This document shows, in pieces, positions 1 through 5,325 of a stretch of 5,325 nucleotides of DNA. The notes under the pieces were generated by a model. The model was not told the DNA's origin. It did not search any database and saw only the letters and a program-made list of their open reading frames with translations. Positions within the stretch are counted from its first letter, which is position 1. Each line of letters begins with the position of its first letter. The DNA is from Comamonadaceae bacterium (lineage in GTDB: Bacteria > Pseudomonadota > Gammaproteobacteria > Burkholderiales > Burkholderiaceae_C): NCBI GenBank assembly GCA_947460065.1, contig CANHGF010000200.1:1-5325 (forward strand). Direction: 5' to 3'. Both the position numbers and the translations under genes were made by a program.

Positions 1-604
1 CATTGACCCAGTCGCAGACATAGTCCAGACCCGCCTGAGCCAGCAGGTCCAGGGTCTGAAAAGACTCTGACTTGGCCGGCGAGAGCCAGCCGCGTACCGC
101 CTGGCCGCTGGCCTGACGCAGCAAGGCCAGACTTTGCTCCACCCAGCGTGTTTCTTCAGCCGGATCCAGACCGCCATGGTGCAGGTGGTCCATGTCCAGG
201 CCGTTGGCAATGATCTCCCAGCCCAGGCTGTTGCACTGCTTGATCAATGAGGGATAGCGCACCGCCACCGCTGCATTGACCGCCACCGTGGCCGGTATGC
301 CATGTCGTCCCAGGGCCTGCATGATGCGAAAAACACCCACCCGGTTGCCATAGTCACGCAAGGTGTAGTGACGCAGGTCTGGGTAGGCGGTCTGCATCGC
401 GCCCGGCGGCTTGAAGGGCTGGCCGGCCATGTTGAGCGGGAACCACTCCAGCGCCGGCACCACCCACAGCGCAATGCGCGCACCGCCCGGCCAGGCCACC
501 GGCTTGCGGCGGGGCAGCATGGACCAGTCGTAGCGGTCATGGTCCATGCCATAGCGCCGCAGCGGATAGGACAGATAGTCTTCGGGCAAGGGTTTGCTGC
601 TCAT
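1..604 (-). CDS. PuuE-like polysaccharide deacetylase-family protein, second tandem copy (partial, C-terminus outside the window)
   Basis: The frame is open from ATG at 604 to the left edge, giving 201 residues without a stop. The start overlaps the stop of the upstream gene in an ATGA, and GGGAG (616-612) lies 7 bases before it. Residues 38-54 (WPGGARIALWVVPALEW), the RDYGNR motif at 83-88, GW at 172-173 and YVCD at 195-198 match the neighbouring paralogue, so this is a NodB-fold (CE4) protein of the PuuE/allantoinase-like branch. Family members hydrolyse C-N bonds of small amides, ureides or imides, or deacetylate glycans; a cytoplasmic small-molecule role is inferred because no signal peptide is seen. 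Residues 133-135 read ANG where the paralogue has SHG, so the usual motif-2 histidine is replaced by Asn134. It may be non-catalytic, an altered enzyme, or a partner subunit of the upstream protein. Family membership is fairly secure; the reaction is unknown. Confidence 0.85.
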   Translation of the reverse strand, partial: MSSKPLPEDYLSYPLRRYGMDHDRYDWSMLPRRKPVAWPGGARIALWVVPALEWFPLNMAGQPFKPPGAMQTAYPDLRHYTLRDYGNRVGVFRIMQALGRHGIPATVAVNAAVAVRYPSLIKQCNSLGWEIIANGLDMDHLHHGGLDPAEETRWVEQSLALLRQASGQAVRGWLSPAKSESFQTLDLLAQAGLDYVCDWVN

Positions 605-1530
605 GGCGCCTCTCCCACAGCCTGACCCGCTGCCATGAAGGCGGCGTGGTAGTTGTCGTTGAAATACTGCGCAATCTCGCGGCCAGTGGCCAGCCAGACC
701 TTGTCATGGCCGGTGATGTAGGCCAGCGCCTCCTCAAACGCTGCCAAGCGGTAGGGCTGGCCGATCAGGTAGGGGTGCAGGGGGATGCACATCACCGTGC
801 CGGAGTGCTCGCCTTCTTCGTAGAGGCGGTCGAACTGGCGCTTGAGGATGTCGCCATAGCGGCGCGGCGAGACCAGGTTGACGTTGTAGACGATGGTGTC
901 GTTCATTTCCAGCGAATACGGGATGCTGGTCAGCTTGCCCTGCCGGACCTTCACGGGGCCGGGCTGGTCGTCATGGAACAGGTCGCAGACATAGGTCAGG
1001 CCCATTTCTGCCACCAGGTCCATGGTGCGCTCGGTGTAAGTCAGTGCCGGCGCCAGCCAGCCGTCGAGCTTTTGGCCAGTGTGCTTTTTAATGGTGTCGA
1101 TCGAGTCCTGGATGACCTCCCGCTCCTGCTCATCATTCATGCCCATCAGGTAGCGGGTGTTGTAGGTGCCGTGGGAATAAAACTCCCAATCTTCCTTGGC
1201 GCAGGCTTCGATCACCTCCGGATGGTGCTCGCACATGGCCACATTGAGCGAGACGCTGCCGCGCATATTGCAGCGCTTCATCACGTCGAGCATGCGCCAG
1301 AACCCGGTGCGGTTGCCGTAGTCGCGGTAGGAGTAGTTCAGCACATCGGGCGCCGGCCGGGCCCAGGGCGCGCGGGCCGGATTGCGCGGCGGATTGAGCT
1401 CATAAAACTCCACATTGGGCGCCACCCAGAAAGCCACCCTCGCGCCGCCCGGCCAGCGTATCACCGGGCGGTCGTTGTAGGGCAGGTAGTCGAAAAAGCC
1501 CGGGTCGCGCCGGTTTGCCGTCGAGCTCAA
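601..1530 (-). CDS. PuuE-like polysaccharide deacetylase-family hydrolase (possible cyclic imide/ureide hydrolase)
   Basis: A 309-residue protein of about the usual length for PuuE-type CE4 proteins, without a signal peptide. Visible motifs are WPGGARVAFWVAPNVEF (26-42), RDYGNR (69-74), SHG (119-121), GWLAPA (157-162), CDLFHDDQP (182-190), IPYSLEMND (203-211) and IPLHP (249-253). The GW, DD.P and PY.L..ND pattern is what I know from PuuE allantoinase-like proteins rather than chitin or peptidoglycan deacetylases. The HxxxH metal motif is incomplete: after His120 the equivalent position is Asn124, and the TFDDG aspartate motif is replaced by VAPNVE. The only sensible start is TTG at 1530, overlapping the TGA of the isochorismatase-fold gene; the first internal ATG (Met80) would remove the conserved N-terminal strand. 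It probably opens a cyclic amide, imide or ureide, feeding the amidase encoded just upstream; glycan deacetylation is less likely. The reaction is inferred. Confidence 0.9.
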   Translation of the reverse strand: MSSTANRRDPGFFDYLPYNDRPVIRWPGGARVAFWVAPNVEFYELNPPRNPARAPWARPAPDVLNYSYRDYGNRTGFWRMLDVMKRCNMRGSVSLNVAMCEHHPEVIEACAKEDWEFYSHGTYNTRYLMGMNDEQEREVIQDSIDTIKKHTGQKLDGWLAPALTYTERTMDLVAEMGLTYVCDLFHDDQPGPVKVRQGKLTSIPYSLEMNDTIVYNVNLVSPRRYGDILKRQFDRLYEEGEHSGTVMCIPLHPYLIGQPYRLAAFEEALAYITGHDKVWLATGREIAQYFNDNYHAAFMAAGQAVGEAP

Positions 1531-2210
1531 GACGCAGCCCCTTGGGCCTGCACGCGAGCAAGCTGCTCAAGCGTTTCATCGATGGACAGCACATCGGCGT
1601 ACTTGAGCATCATGTCGTAGAGGTTGGCGAAGTGCGGCGACTCGTGCTTGTCGGCCACGCATTGCTCGGGCACGATGGTGCGGAAACTGCGCTGCAGGCT
1701 GTCAACCACCGTCGCACGCACGCAGCCCGAGGTGGAGCCGCCAGTGATCACGCAGGTATCGACACCGTGGAAGGTGAAGATCGATCCCAGGTTGGTCTCA
1801 AAAAACGCCGAGGCCATGCGCTTGTTGATGATGATGTCGCGCTTGCGGTCGATGTCCAGGCGGTCGTCAAATTCAGCCCGGCGGCTACCGACCTTGATAT
1901 TTTGCAGCGAGTCGGGCGTATTGGTGCGCGTGCCCCAGACGCCGCAGTCCTCGCCCGAATCCATATAGGCCACATAGGTCCAGACCACCGGGAAGCCCTT
2001 GGCCCGAAAAGCCTGGGCCAGTTGATTGACGTGCTCGAGCTGGCGTGGATCGGTCTCGTAGGCGGTGGCAAATTCGCCCACGCAGGTATAGGCTTTTTGC
2101 AGATCAATGTTGATCAGCGCCGGCATCTTGCCAAAGCCAAAGCGCTTGCGGGTGGGATTGGCCTTGACCTGTTCGAAGAGCTGGCGGGCGCTTTTGTCGG
2201 AGAGTTCCAT
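1527..2210 (-). CDS. Isochorismatase-fold cysteine amidohydrolase (N-carbamoylsarcosine amidase/maleamate amidase-like)
   Basis: A 227-residue cytoplasmic hydrolase. The family's catalytic triad is visible: Asp36 in NIDLQKAYT, Lys130 in NKRMASAF and Cys163 in GGSTSGCVRATVVDS. Gly158-Ser159 sits where the family has its cis-peptide oxyanion loop. The GCVRATVVDS surrounding of the nucleophile resembles N-carbamoylsarcosine amidase and related half-amide or carbamoyl amidases rather than true isochorismatase or nicotinamidase. Such enzymes release ammonia, or ammonia plus CO2, from an amide or N-carbamoyl group. The ATG at 2210 is preceded by an in-frame TAA about 25 bases upstream with no other start between, so the start is firm although the Shine-Dalgarno is poor. 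It heads a three-gene coupled cluster with the two PuuE-like proteins and has a candidate promoter in the preceding gap. Fold and triad are secure; the substrate is inferred. Confidence 0.92.
   Translation of the reverse strand: MELSDKSARQLFEQVKANPTRKRFGFGKMPALINIDLQKAYTCVGEFATAYETDPRQLEHVNQLAQAFRAKGFPVVWTYVAYMDSGEDCGVWGTRTNTPDSLQNIKVGSRRAEFDDRLDIDRKRDIIINKRMASAFFETNLGSIFTFHGVDTCVITGGSTSGCVRATVVDSLQRSFRTIVPEQCVADKHESPHFANLYDMMLKYADVLSIDETLEQLARVQAQGAAS
1538..1543 (-). promoter_or_regulatory. Ribosome binding site deciding the TTG start at 1530
   Basis: On the minus strand AAGGGG lies 7 bases before the TTG at 1530. It sits inside the end of the isochorismatase-fold coding sequence. Together with the 4-base stop/start overlap it supports a rare TTG initiation codon and translational coupling. 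Confidence 0.6.
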
Positions 2211-2250
2211 GACGATGGTGCGGTGGGTAGGTTAGAGACAGAACTTTGCG

Positions 2251-2279
2251 ATCTTCTCTTGGGGGATTTGTCCTGTCAA
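2251..2279 (-). promoter_or_regulatory. Candidate sigma-70-type promoter for the amidohydrolase/deacetylase cluster
   Basis: On the minus strand a perfect TTGACA (2279-2274) is followed 17 bases later by GAAGAT (2256-2251), which matches TATAAT at only three of six positions, including the final AT. Transcription would begin near 2244, about 35 bases before the ATG at 2210. The -35 box is excellent and the placement sensible; the weak -10 could suit an activated or regulated promoter. A chance match is possible. Confidence 0.4.
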
Positions 2280-2286
2280 TAGAACA
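2269..2286. promoter_or_regulatory. Possible operator: imperfect inverted repeat over the -35 box
   Basis: TGTCCT, six bases, then AGAACA: the arms are complementary at five of six positions, and the spacer together with the left arm's last base contains the TTGACA box on the minus strand. A repressor bound here would cover the -35 element. TGT...ACA ends are common in operators of several regulator families, but no regulator gene is in the window and the repeat is short, so this is weak. Confidence 0.2.
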
Positions 2287-2334
2287 TTTAGTCCCCACTC
2301 GGGCATGGCCGCGGCTGCGGCAAAGATGCAGCAA

Positions 2335-3096
2335 TCAGTGCAGGGGAAAACGCAACTGCAGCCACTGCGCGCCGGCCGGGCCGGCCTGCCAGCGGCTGGG
2401 CTCTTCATCCGGCGCGAAGTAAATGCAGGTATCGGCCAGATGAGTTCGGCCGGTCGCATCGACCAGGCTGCCAGCCAGCAGGTACCAAAACTGACCGGCG
2501 CTGCCGGCTGCGTCGGCCGCGACGATTTCAGCCGCTGCGGCCAACCCGCAGCTCGCACCCCCGATATGCGCCTCCTGGGCGCGTAGTTCGGTGATGCACA
2601 CGCCAGGGGCGCCGTCGAGCCCAACCACAATCGGCTCGGTGGTGTAGGCCAGGTGGCGCCTGGACGGCAGGTCTCTGAGCACCTGCGCGGCGCCCGGCAT
2701 CCATTGCGCGCCGCGGTCCCAGCGGCAGCGCAGGGTGATGTAGTTGACCCCCGCGGGCCCGGCGGCAATCGGGCCGTAGGGCGTATGGGCGCCCGCATAG
2801 TGAACCGCCACCCCTTCGAGCTTGTGGGTGCCTATGCGGCCGCCGCCGGCGATGAAAAGCTGAAACTGATCGACCTCGTGAAAGTGCGGATCGACCAGTG
2901 CATCGGGTGCCTGCTCGACCAGATAGGCCATGGGCTTATCGGCCAATTCGAGCGCCACCTGTTCGGCCGTCTTGCCCTGGGCCAGCAGCTCCATTTTGTT
3001 GGTGCCAATATAGGTGCTCACATGGGTGAGCGCGCCGCCGGGGGTCACATAGCGCTGGCGACGGGCCAGCGCCTGCTCAAGACTGGCCTGCATCAT
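2335..3096 (-). CDS. Cupin-domain protein of unknown function
   Basis: A 253-residue protein with no signal peptide or membrane segment. The first cupin motif is DPHFHEVDQFQLFIAGGG (69-86): His71 and His73 are probable metal ligands, with Asp76 or Gln77 near the position often held by Glu. The second motif is likely VHYAGAHTPYGPIAAG (98-113), with His99 or His104 as a further ligand. The C-terminal part (about 200-250) has a second beta-rich, cupin-like stretch without HxH, so a bicupin with one degenerate half is possible. ATG at 3096 is chosen, 10 bases after the stop of the Bug gene; an upstream in-frame ATG at 3168 would overlap that gene by 62 bases, and no strong Shine-Dalgarno is seen for either. 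Close spacing implies co-transcription with the Bug gene. Cupins of this kind may be dioxygenases, isomerases or sensors; I cannot choose. Confidence 0.85.
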   Translation of the reverse strand: MMQASLEQALARRQRYVTPGGALTHVSTYIGTNKMELLAQGKTAEQVALELADKPMAYLVEQAPDALVDPHFHEVDQFQLFIAGGGRIGTHKLEGVAVHYAGAHTPYGPIAAGPAGVNYITLRCRWDRGAQWMPGAAQVLRDLPSRRHLAYTTEPIVVGLDGAPGVCITELRAQEAHIGGASCGLAAAAEIVAADAAGSAGQFWYLLAGSLVDATGRTHLADTCIYFAPDEEPSRWQAGPAGAQWLQLRFPLH

Positions 3097-3106
3097 GGTC
3101 TTGGGC

Positions 3107-4072
3107 TCACTCAGGCTGGATGTTGGCCTCACGGGCCAGTCGCACCCATTTGGCCGTTTCGTCGGCAATGGCGGTCTTGAACTGATCGGGGCTCATCAGC
3201 ATCGGGGCCATGCCTATGGTGCCTAGGCGGCTGGATACATCCGGATGACGTACCGCTTGAGCGACCGCGGCATTGAGCTTGTCGACCAACTCGCGGGGCA
3301 TGCCAGCGGGTCCGACCAGGCCCACCCATGACGGAAAGTCAAAACCAGACAGGGTCTCCGAAATTGCCGGCCAGTCTGGCACCAGCGGGTTACGCTGCAG
3401 CGAGGTGACCGCAATCGGCACCAGCTTGCCGGCCTTGGCCTGGGCCTGCGCATTGGCCAGGTCGACAATGGTGGCATCCAAGGTGCCGCCGATCACATCG
3501 GTGATGGTCGCAGGGATCCCCTTGTAGGGAACCACCAGCAGGTCAATGCCGGCGAGCTTGTTCATGGTGGCGATTTGGGTCTGCACCGAGGTGGTGGTCG
3601 AGCCCACGCTCACCTTGCCCGGCCGCTGCTTGGCATAGGCGATGAACTCGGGCATGGTCTTGGCGGGGAAGCCGGGCTTGACCATCAGCACATGCATGGT
3701 CAGGCCAAAGCCGTTGATCGGCGAAAAATCCTTGCGCGGGTCATAGGCCAGGTTCTTGACCAGGGCCACATTGGTGGCCAGCGGCGACTGAGAGCCCAGC
3801 AGCAGGGTCTGGCCATCAGGCGCTGATCGGACCATTTCCATCACGCCGATGGTGCCGTTAGCCCCAGGCTTGTTGTCCACAACGATGGTCTGACCGAGGA
3901 TGCTGCCCATCTGCTGACTCAAGACCCGCGCCGCCAAGTCAGTGGCGGTGCCGGCCGGCAGCGGCACGATCATACGTATCGGCCGGCTGGAACCGGTCTG
4001 CGCCCAGGCAGCCGCAGCCACCAACACACCCGAGGCCAGCGCCAAGGTACGGATCCAGGAAATTGCACGCAT
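3107..4072 (-). CDS. Bug-family (tripartite tricarboxylate) periplasmic substrate-binding protein
   Basis: A 321-residue protein of typical Bug/TctC length. An N-terminal signal peptide is clear: positive MRAISWIR, hydrophobic residues 9-22, and a probable AWA/Q cleavage after residue 24, so the mature protein is periplasmic. Family signatures follow in order: IRMIVPLPAGTATDLAARVL (32-51), VVDNKPGANGTIG (64-76), APDGQTLL (84-91), the ligand loop region GSTTTSVQTQ (157-166), VPYKG (181-185) and VGPAGMPRELVDKLN (253-267). Bug proteins bind small carboxylates, amino acids or related compounds. No TctA or TctB membrane subunit is encoded in the window, as is usual for orphan Bug genes in Burkholderiales, so uptake would use a transporter elsewhere or the protein could act as a sensor. 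The ATG at 4072 has AGGGGGG (4084-4078) 5 bases upstream. Its position suggests it captures the pathway substrate; the ligand is unknown. Confidence 0.95.
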   Translation of the reverse strand: MRAISWIRTLALASGVLVAAAAWAQTGSSRPIRMIVPLPAGTATDLAARVLSQQMGSILGQTIVVDNKPGANGTIGVMEMVRSAPDGQTLLLGSQSPLATNVALVKNLAYDPRKDFSPINGFGLTMHVLMVKPGFPAKTMPEFIAYAKQRPGKVSVGSTTTSVQTQIATMNKLAGIDLLVVPYKGIPATITDVIGGTLDATIVDLANAQAQAKAGKLVPIAVTSLQRNPLVPDWPAISETLSGFDFPSWVGLVGPAGMPRELVDKLNAAVAQAVRHPDVSSRLGTIGMAPMLMSPDQFKTAIADETAKWVRLAREANIQPE

Positions 4073-4199
4073 GTAAACCCCCCTGCTTGAAATAGACGCT
4101 AATGATTTGGACCGACAAGCGTCAGGTTGGCAATGGGAGTATTACCGAGCCTCGGTCATGCGGGCGACAGATTTCCCTACCCTGCCTGCGCCAACCGGC
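4073..4199 (-). other. Intergenic gap upstream of the Bug gene
   Basis: This 127-base gap holds the dyad at 4144-4156 and the Bug Shine-Dalgarno. The best promoter-like pair I find on the minus strand is TTGTCG, 18 bases, TATTTC, which is weak. No hairpin followed by a T-tract is seen after the enoyl-CoA hydratase stop, so read-through from the upstream gene is possible. Confidence 0.5.
4144..4156. repeat. Perfect short dyad ACCGAG-C-CTCGGT
   Basis: Two perfect 6-base complementary arms flank a single central base. The one-base centre suits a DNA-binding dimer better than an RNA hairpin, although a 5-bp stem with a 3-base loop could form. It lies about 70 bases before the Bug start, a reasonable place for an operator or activator half-site pair. 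The short length means chance occurrence is possible. Confidence 0.3.
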
Positions 4200-4994
4200 T
4201 CAGCGGTTGCGCCATTTCGGCGGTCGCCGCTCATTGAAAGCGTTCACCCCTTCGAGCCGGTCCTGCGAGGATACGAGCACGTTGTAGGCCGCCAAGTCCA
4301 GCATATAGCCGGTATGAAAGTCCACCTCGCCGCCACGTGACGCAGCGAGCTTGACGTAGCGCACCGACATCGGGGCGGCAGCCACGATCTCATGGGCAAG
4401 TTCTAGCGCCCGCGCGACGCTGCTCCCGGCCTCGACGGTTTCATTGACCATGCCCCAGGCCAGGGCCTCTTCGGCCTTAAAACTGCCGCCAGTAAACAGC
4501 AGCTGCTTGGCCCGGCGCATGCCCGCGGCGCGCACCAGGTTTTGCACCCCGCCCCCGCCGGGTAGGATGCCGCGCTTGACCTCAGGCAGAGAAAACTGAG
4601 CGCTGCGCGACGCAATGATGAAGTCGCACATCAGCGCCAGCTCGAGCCCGCCACCATGGGCATGGCCTTCGACGGCAGCAATCACCGGCAGCGCGAAATC
4701 CTTGACCGCCAGGAAGGCTTCCTCGATGAGCTGGTGCTGGGCCCGCCAAGTCTCGTCGGACATGCCATTGCGCTCCTTGAGGTCGCCGCCCACGCTGAAG
4801 GCCCGCTCGCCAGCGCCAGTGATGACCAGCACCCGCGCATCGCTGCGCACCGCAAGCTCACGCATCGTGGCGCGCAAGTCGATGAACATCTGGGTGTTCA
4901 TCGCGTTCATCGCCTCGGGGCGGTTCAAGGTCAACAGCCACAGGCCTGCGGCCGCATCGCCGGCTGGCTCGAGCCGAATGGTTTCGTAAGTCAT
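4200..4994 (-). CDS. Enoyl-CoA hydratase/isomerase (crotonase) family protein
   Basis: A 264-residue crotonase, the usual length for bacterial enoyl-CoA hydratases. The oxyanion-hole segments are AFSVGGDL (65-72) and GHAHGGGLELAL (110-121). Glu118 and Glu138 (in SLPEVKRGILPGGGG) align with the two catalytic glutamates of rat mitochondrial enoyl-CoA hydratase, so hydratase activity is plausible. The C-terminus ends in RRPPKW, typical of the family. It should add water to an enoyl-CoA, or isomerise or cleave a related acyl-CoA, in the cytoplasm. ATG at 4994 is preferred: it has GGAGA 6 bases upstream and begins directly with the family beta strand, whereas an in-frame ATG at 5057 would overlap the SDR gene and add an unconserved arginine-rich leader. 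The 16-base gap to the SDR implies one operon and a CoA-linked degradative step; the substrate is not identifiable. Confidence 0.93.
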   Translation of the reverse strand: MTYETIRLEPAGDAAAGLWLLTLNRPEAMNAMNTQMFIDLRATMRELAVRSDARVLVITGAGERAFSVGGDLKERNGMSDETWRAQHQLIEEAFLAVKDFALPVIAAVEGHAHGGGLELALMCDFIIASRSAQFSLPEVKRGILPGGGGVQNLVRAAGMRRAKQLLFTGGSFKAEEALAWGMVNETVEAGSSVARALELAHEIVAAAPMSVRYVKLAASRGGEVDFHTGYMLDLAAYNVLVSSQDRLEGVNAFNERRPPKWRNR

Positions 4995-5010
4995 GAGGGT
5001 CTCCACAGCT

Positions 5011-5325
5011 TCAGGCCGGGCCGCCCGAACCCACCCAGTTGGTCGCGCTCCAGCCACCGTCGATCACCAGCACATGGCCGTTGATGAAAGAGGCATCTTC
5101 GGAGCATAAAAAAGCCACCGCAGCAGCCACATCGCTGGGTTTTCCCAGTCTCGGAAAGGGGATGGTGTCGACCATCAAGCGCCTGAAGGCCGGCTGGTCG
5201 AGCCGGTCAGAAATCAACTCGGTGTGGATCAGTCCCGGCGCCACCGCGTTGATGCGCAGGCCCTTGGGACCGTAGTCGACCGCCATTTGCCGGGTTAGGC
5301 CGATCAGCGCCGCTTTGGTGGCGGC
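5011..5325 (-). CDS. Short-chain dehydrogenase/reductase, C-terminal part (5' end outside the window)
   Basis: The last 104 residues of a classical SDR (FabG-like) are encoded; the frame is open to the right edge. The fragment starts AATKAALIGLTRQMA, so the catalytic Lys of the YxxxK motif is present at fragment residue 4 and the Tyr would be the codon just beyond the edge. RINAVAPG, the substrate-lid region IHTELISDRL, the PFPRLGKPSDVAAAVAFLCS segment and the conserved NGHVLVIDGG near the C-terminus are all typical. It is an NAD(P)-dependent oxidoreductase of an alcohol or ketone, probably a hydroxyacyl intermediate given the adjacent crotonase, though this pairing does not prove it. The internal ATG at 5286 is not the real start. 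The stop at 5011 is 16 bases before the crotonase ATG. Confidence 0.93.
   Translation of the reverse strand, partial: AATKAALIGLTRQMAVDYGPKGLRINAVAPGLIHTELISDRLDQPAFRRLMVDTIPFPRLGKPSDVAAAVAFLCSEDASFINGHVLVIDGGWSATNWVGSGGPA

Larger units (their letters stand above)
2211..2334 (-). other. Intergenic gap between the cupin and the amidohydrolase gene
   Basis: This 124-base gap is locally less GC-rich around 2225-2295 than the flanking genes. It contains the candidate promoter (2251-2279) and an overlapping inverted repeat (2269-2286). A 5-bp GC stem with a 4-base loop lies at 2308-2321 just after the cupin stop, but no T-tract follows, so it is not convincing as a terminator. No small gene is supported here. 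Confidence 0.6.

Noticed and set aside
1..1530. Cell-wall or chitin deacetylase function for the two CE4-like genes
   Set aside because: Neither has a signal peptide, both lack the standard TFDDG and HxxxH motifs, and the neighbours are an amidase and catabolic genes. A small-molecule C-N hydrolase role fits better, although it is not proven.
646..1620. A long open frame on the plus strand (324 codons)
   Set aside because: It is antisense to the PuuE-like gene, which has recognisable family motifs. The plus-strand translation has no recognisable domain and is the expected shadow of a GC-rich gene.
1515..2282. A 255-codon open frame on the plus strand
   Set aside because: It lies antisense to the isochorismatase-fold gene with its complete catalytic triad, and shows only low-complexity Gly/Ala/Val/Asp-rich sequence typical of a shadow frame.
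2308..2321. GC-rich hairpin after the cupin stop as a terminator
   Set aside because: The stem is only 5 bp (GCCGC/GCGGC) and no T-tract follows in the direction of transcription.
2335..3168. A longer cupin gene starting at the ATG at 3168
   Set aside because: It would overlap the well-supported Bug coding sequence by 62 bases and add an unconserved leader. The ATG at 3096 directly follows the Bug stop.
4200..5057. A longer enoyl-CoA hydratase starting at the ATG at 5057
   Set aside because: It overlaps the SDR C-terminus and adds 21 residues not expected in crotonases. The ATG at 4994 has a good Shine-Dalgarno.

Overview
The window is a compact, high-GC bacterial segment in which every supportable gene lies on the minus strand, so transcription runs from the right edge to the left edge. 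The best taxonomic clue is an orphan Bug-type (tripartite tricarboxylate transporter family) periplasmic binding protein. This family is hugely expanded in Burkholderiales, so I infer a betaproteobacterium of the Comamonadaceae/Alcaligenaceae kind. No RNA genes, mobile elements, CRISPR arrays or long repeats are visible.

Layout in transcription order: (1) the C-terminal 104 residues of a short-chain dehydrogenase/reductase, entering from the right edge; (2) after 16 bases, an enoyl-CoA hydratase/isomerase-family protein (4994-4200); (3) a 127-base gap with a perfect short dyad; (4) a Bug binding protein with a signal peptide (4072-3107); (5) after 10 bases, a cupin protein (3096-2335); (6) a 124-base gap with a good -35 box and a possible operator; (7) an isochorismatase-fold cysteine amidohydrolase (2210-1527); (8) and (9) two tandem, mutually homologous PuuE/'polysaccharide deacetylase'-type proteins, 1530-601 and 604 to beyond the left edge. 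Genes 7/8 and 8/9 each overlap by exactly 4 bases (TTGA and ATGA), so the last three genes look translationally coupled.

The leftmost three genes suggest a job. PuuE-type deacetylases include allantoinase and, as I recall, a cyclic-imide hydrolase. The isochorismatase-fold protein carries a GCVR-type nucleophile motif like N-carbamoylsarcosine amidase and related maleamate-type amidases. A plausible inference is ring opening of a cyclic imide or ureide, followed by hydrolysis of the resulting half-amide or carbamoyl compound. The Bug protein would capture the substrate or an acidic product, and the CoA-linked crotonase and SDR would process a carbon skeleton. The cupin has no assigned role. 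The substrate cannot be read from the sequence. Both deacetylase paralogues have lost parts of the usual metal site, in different ways, which is the most unusual feature of the window.
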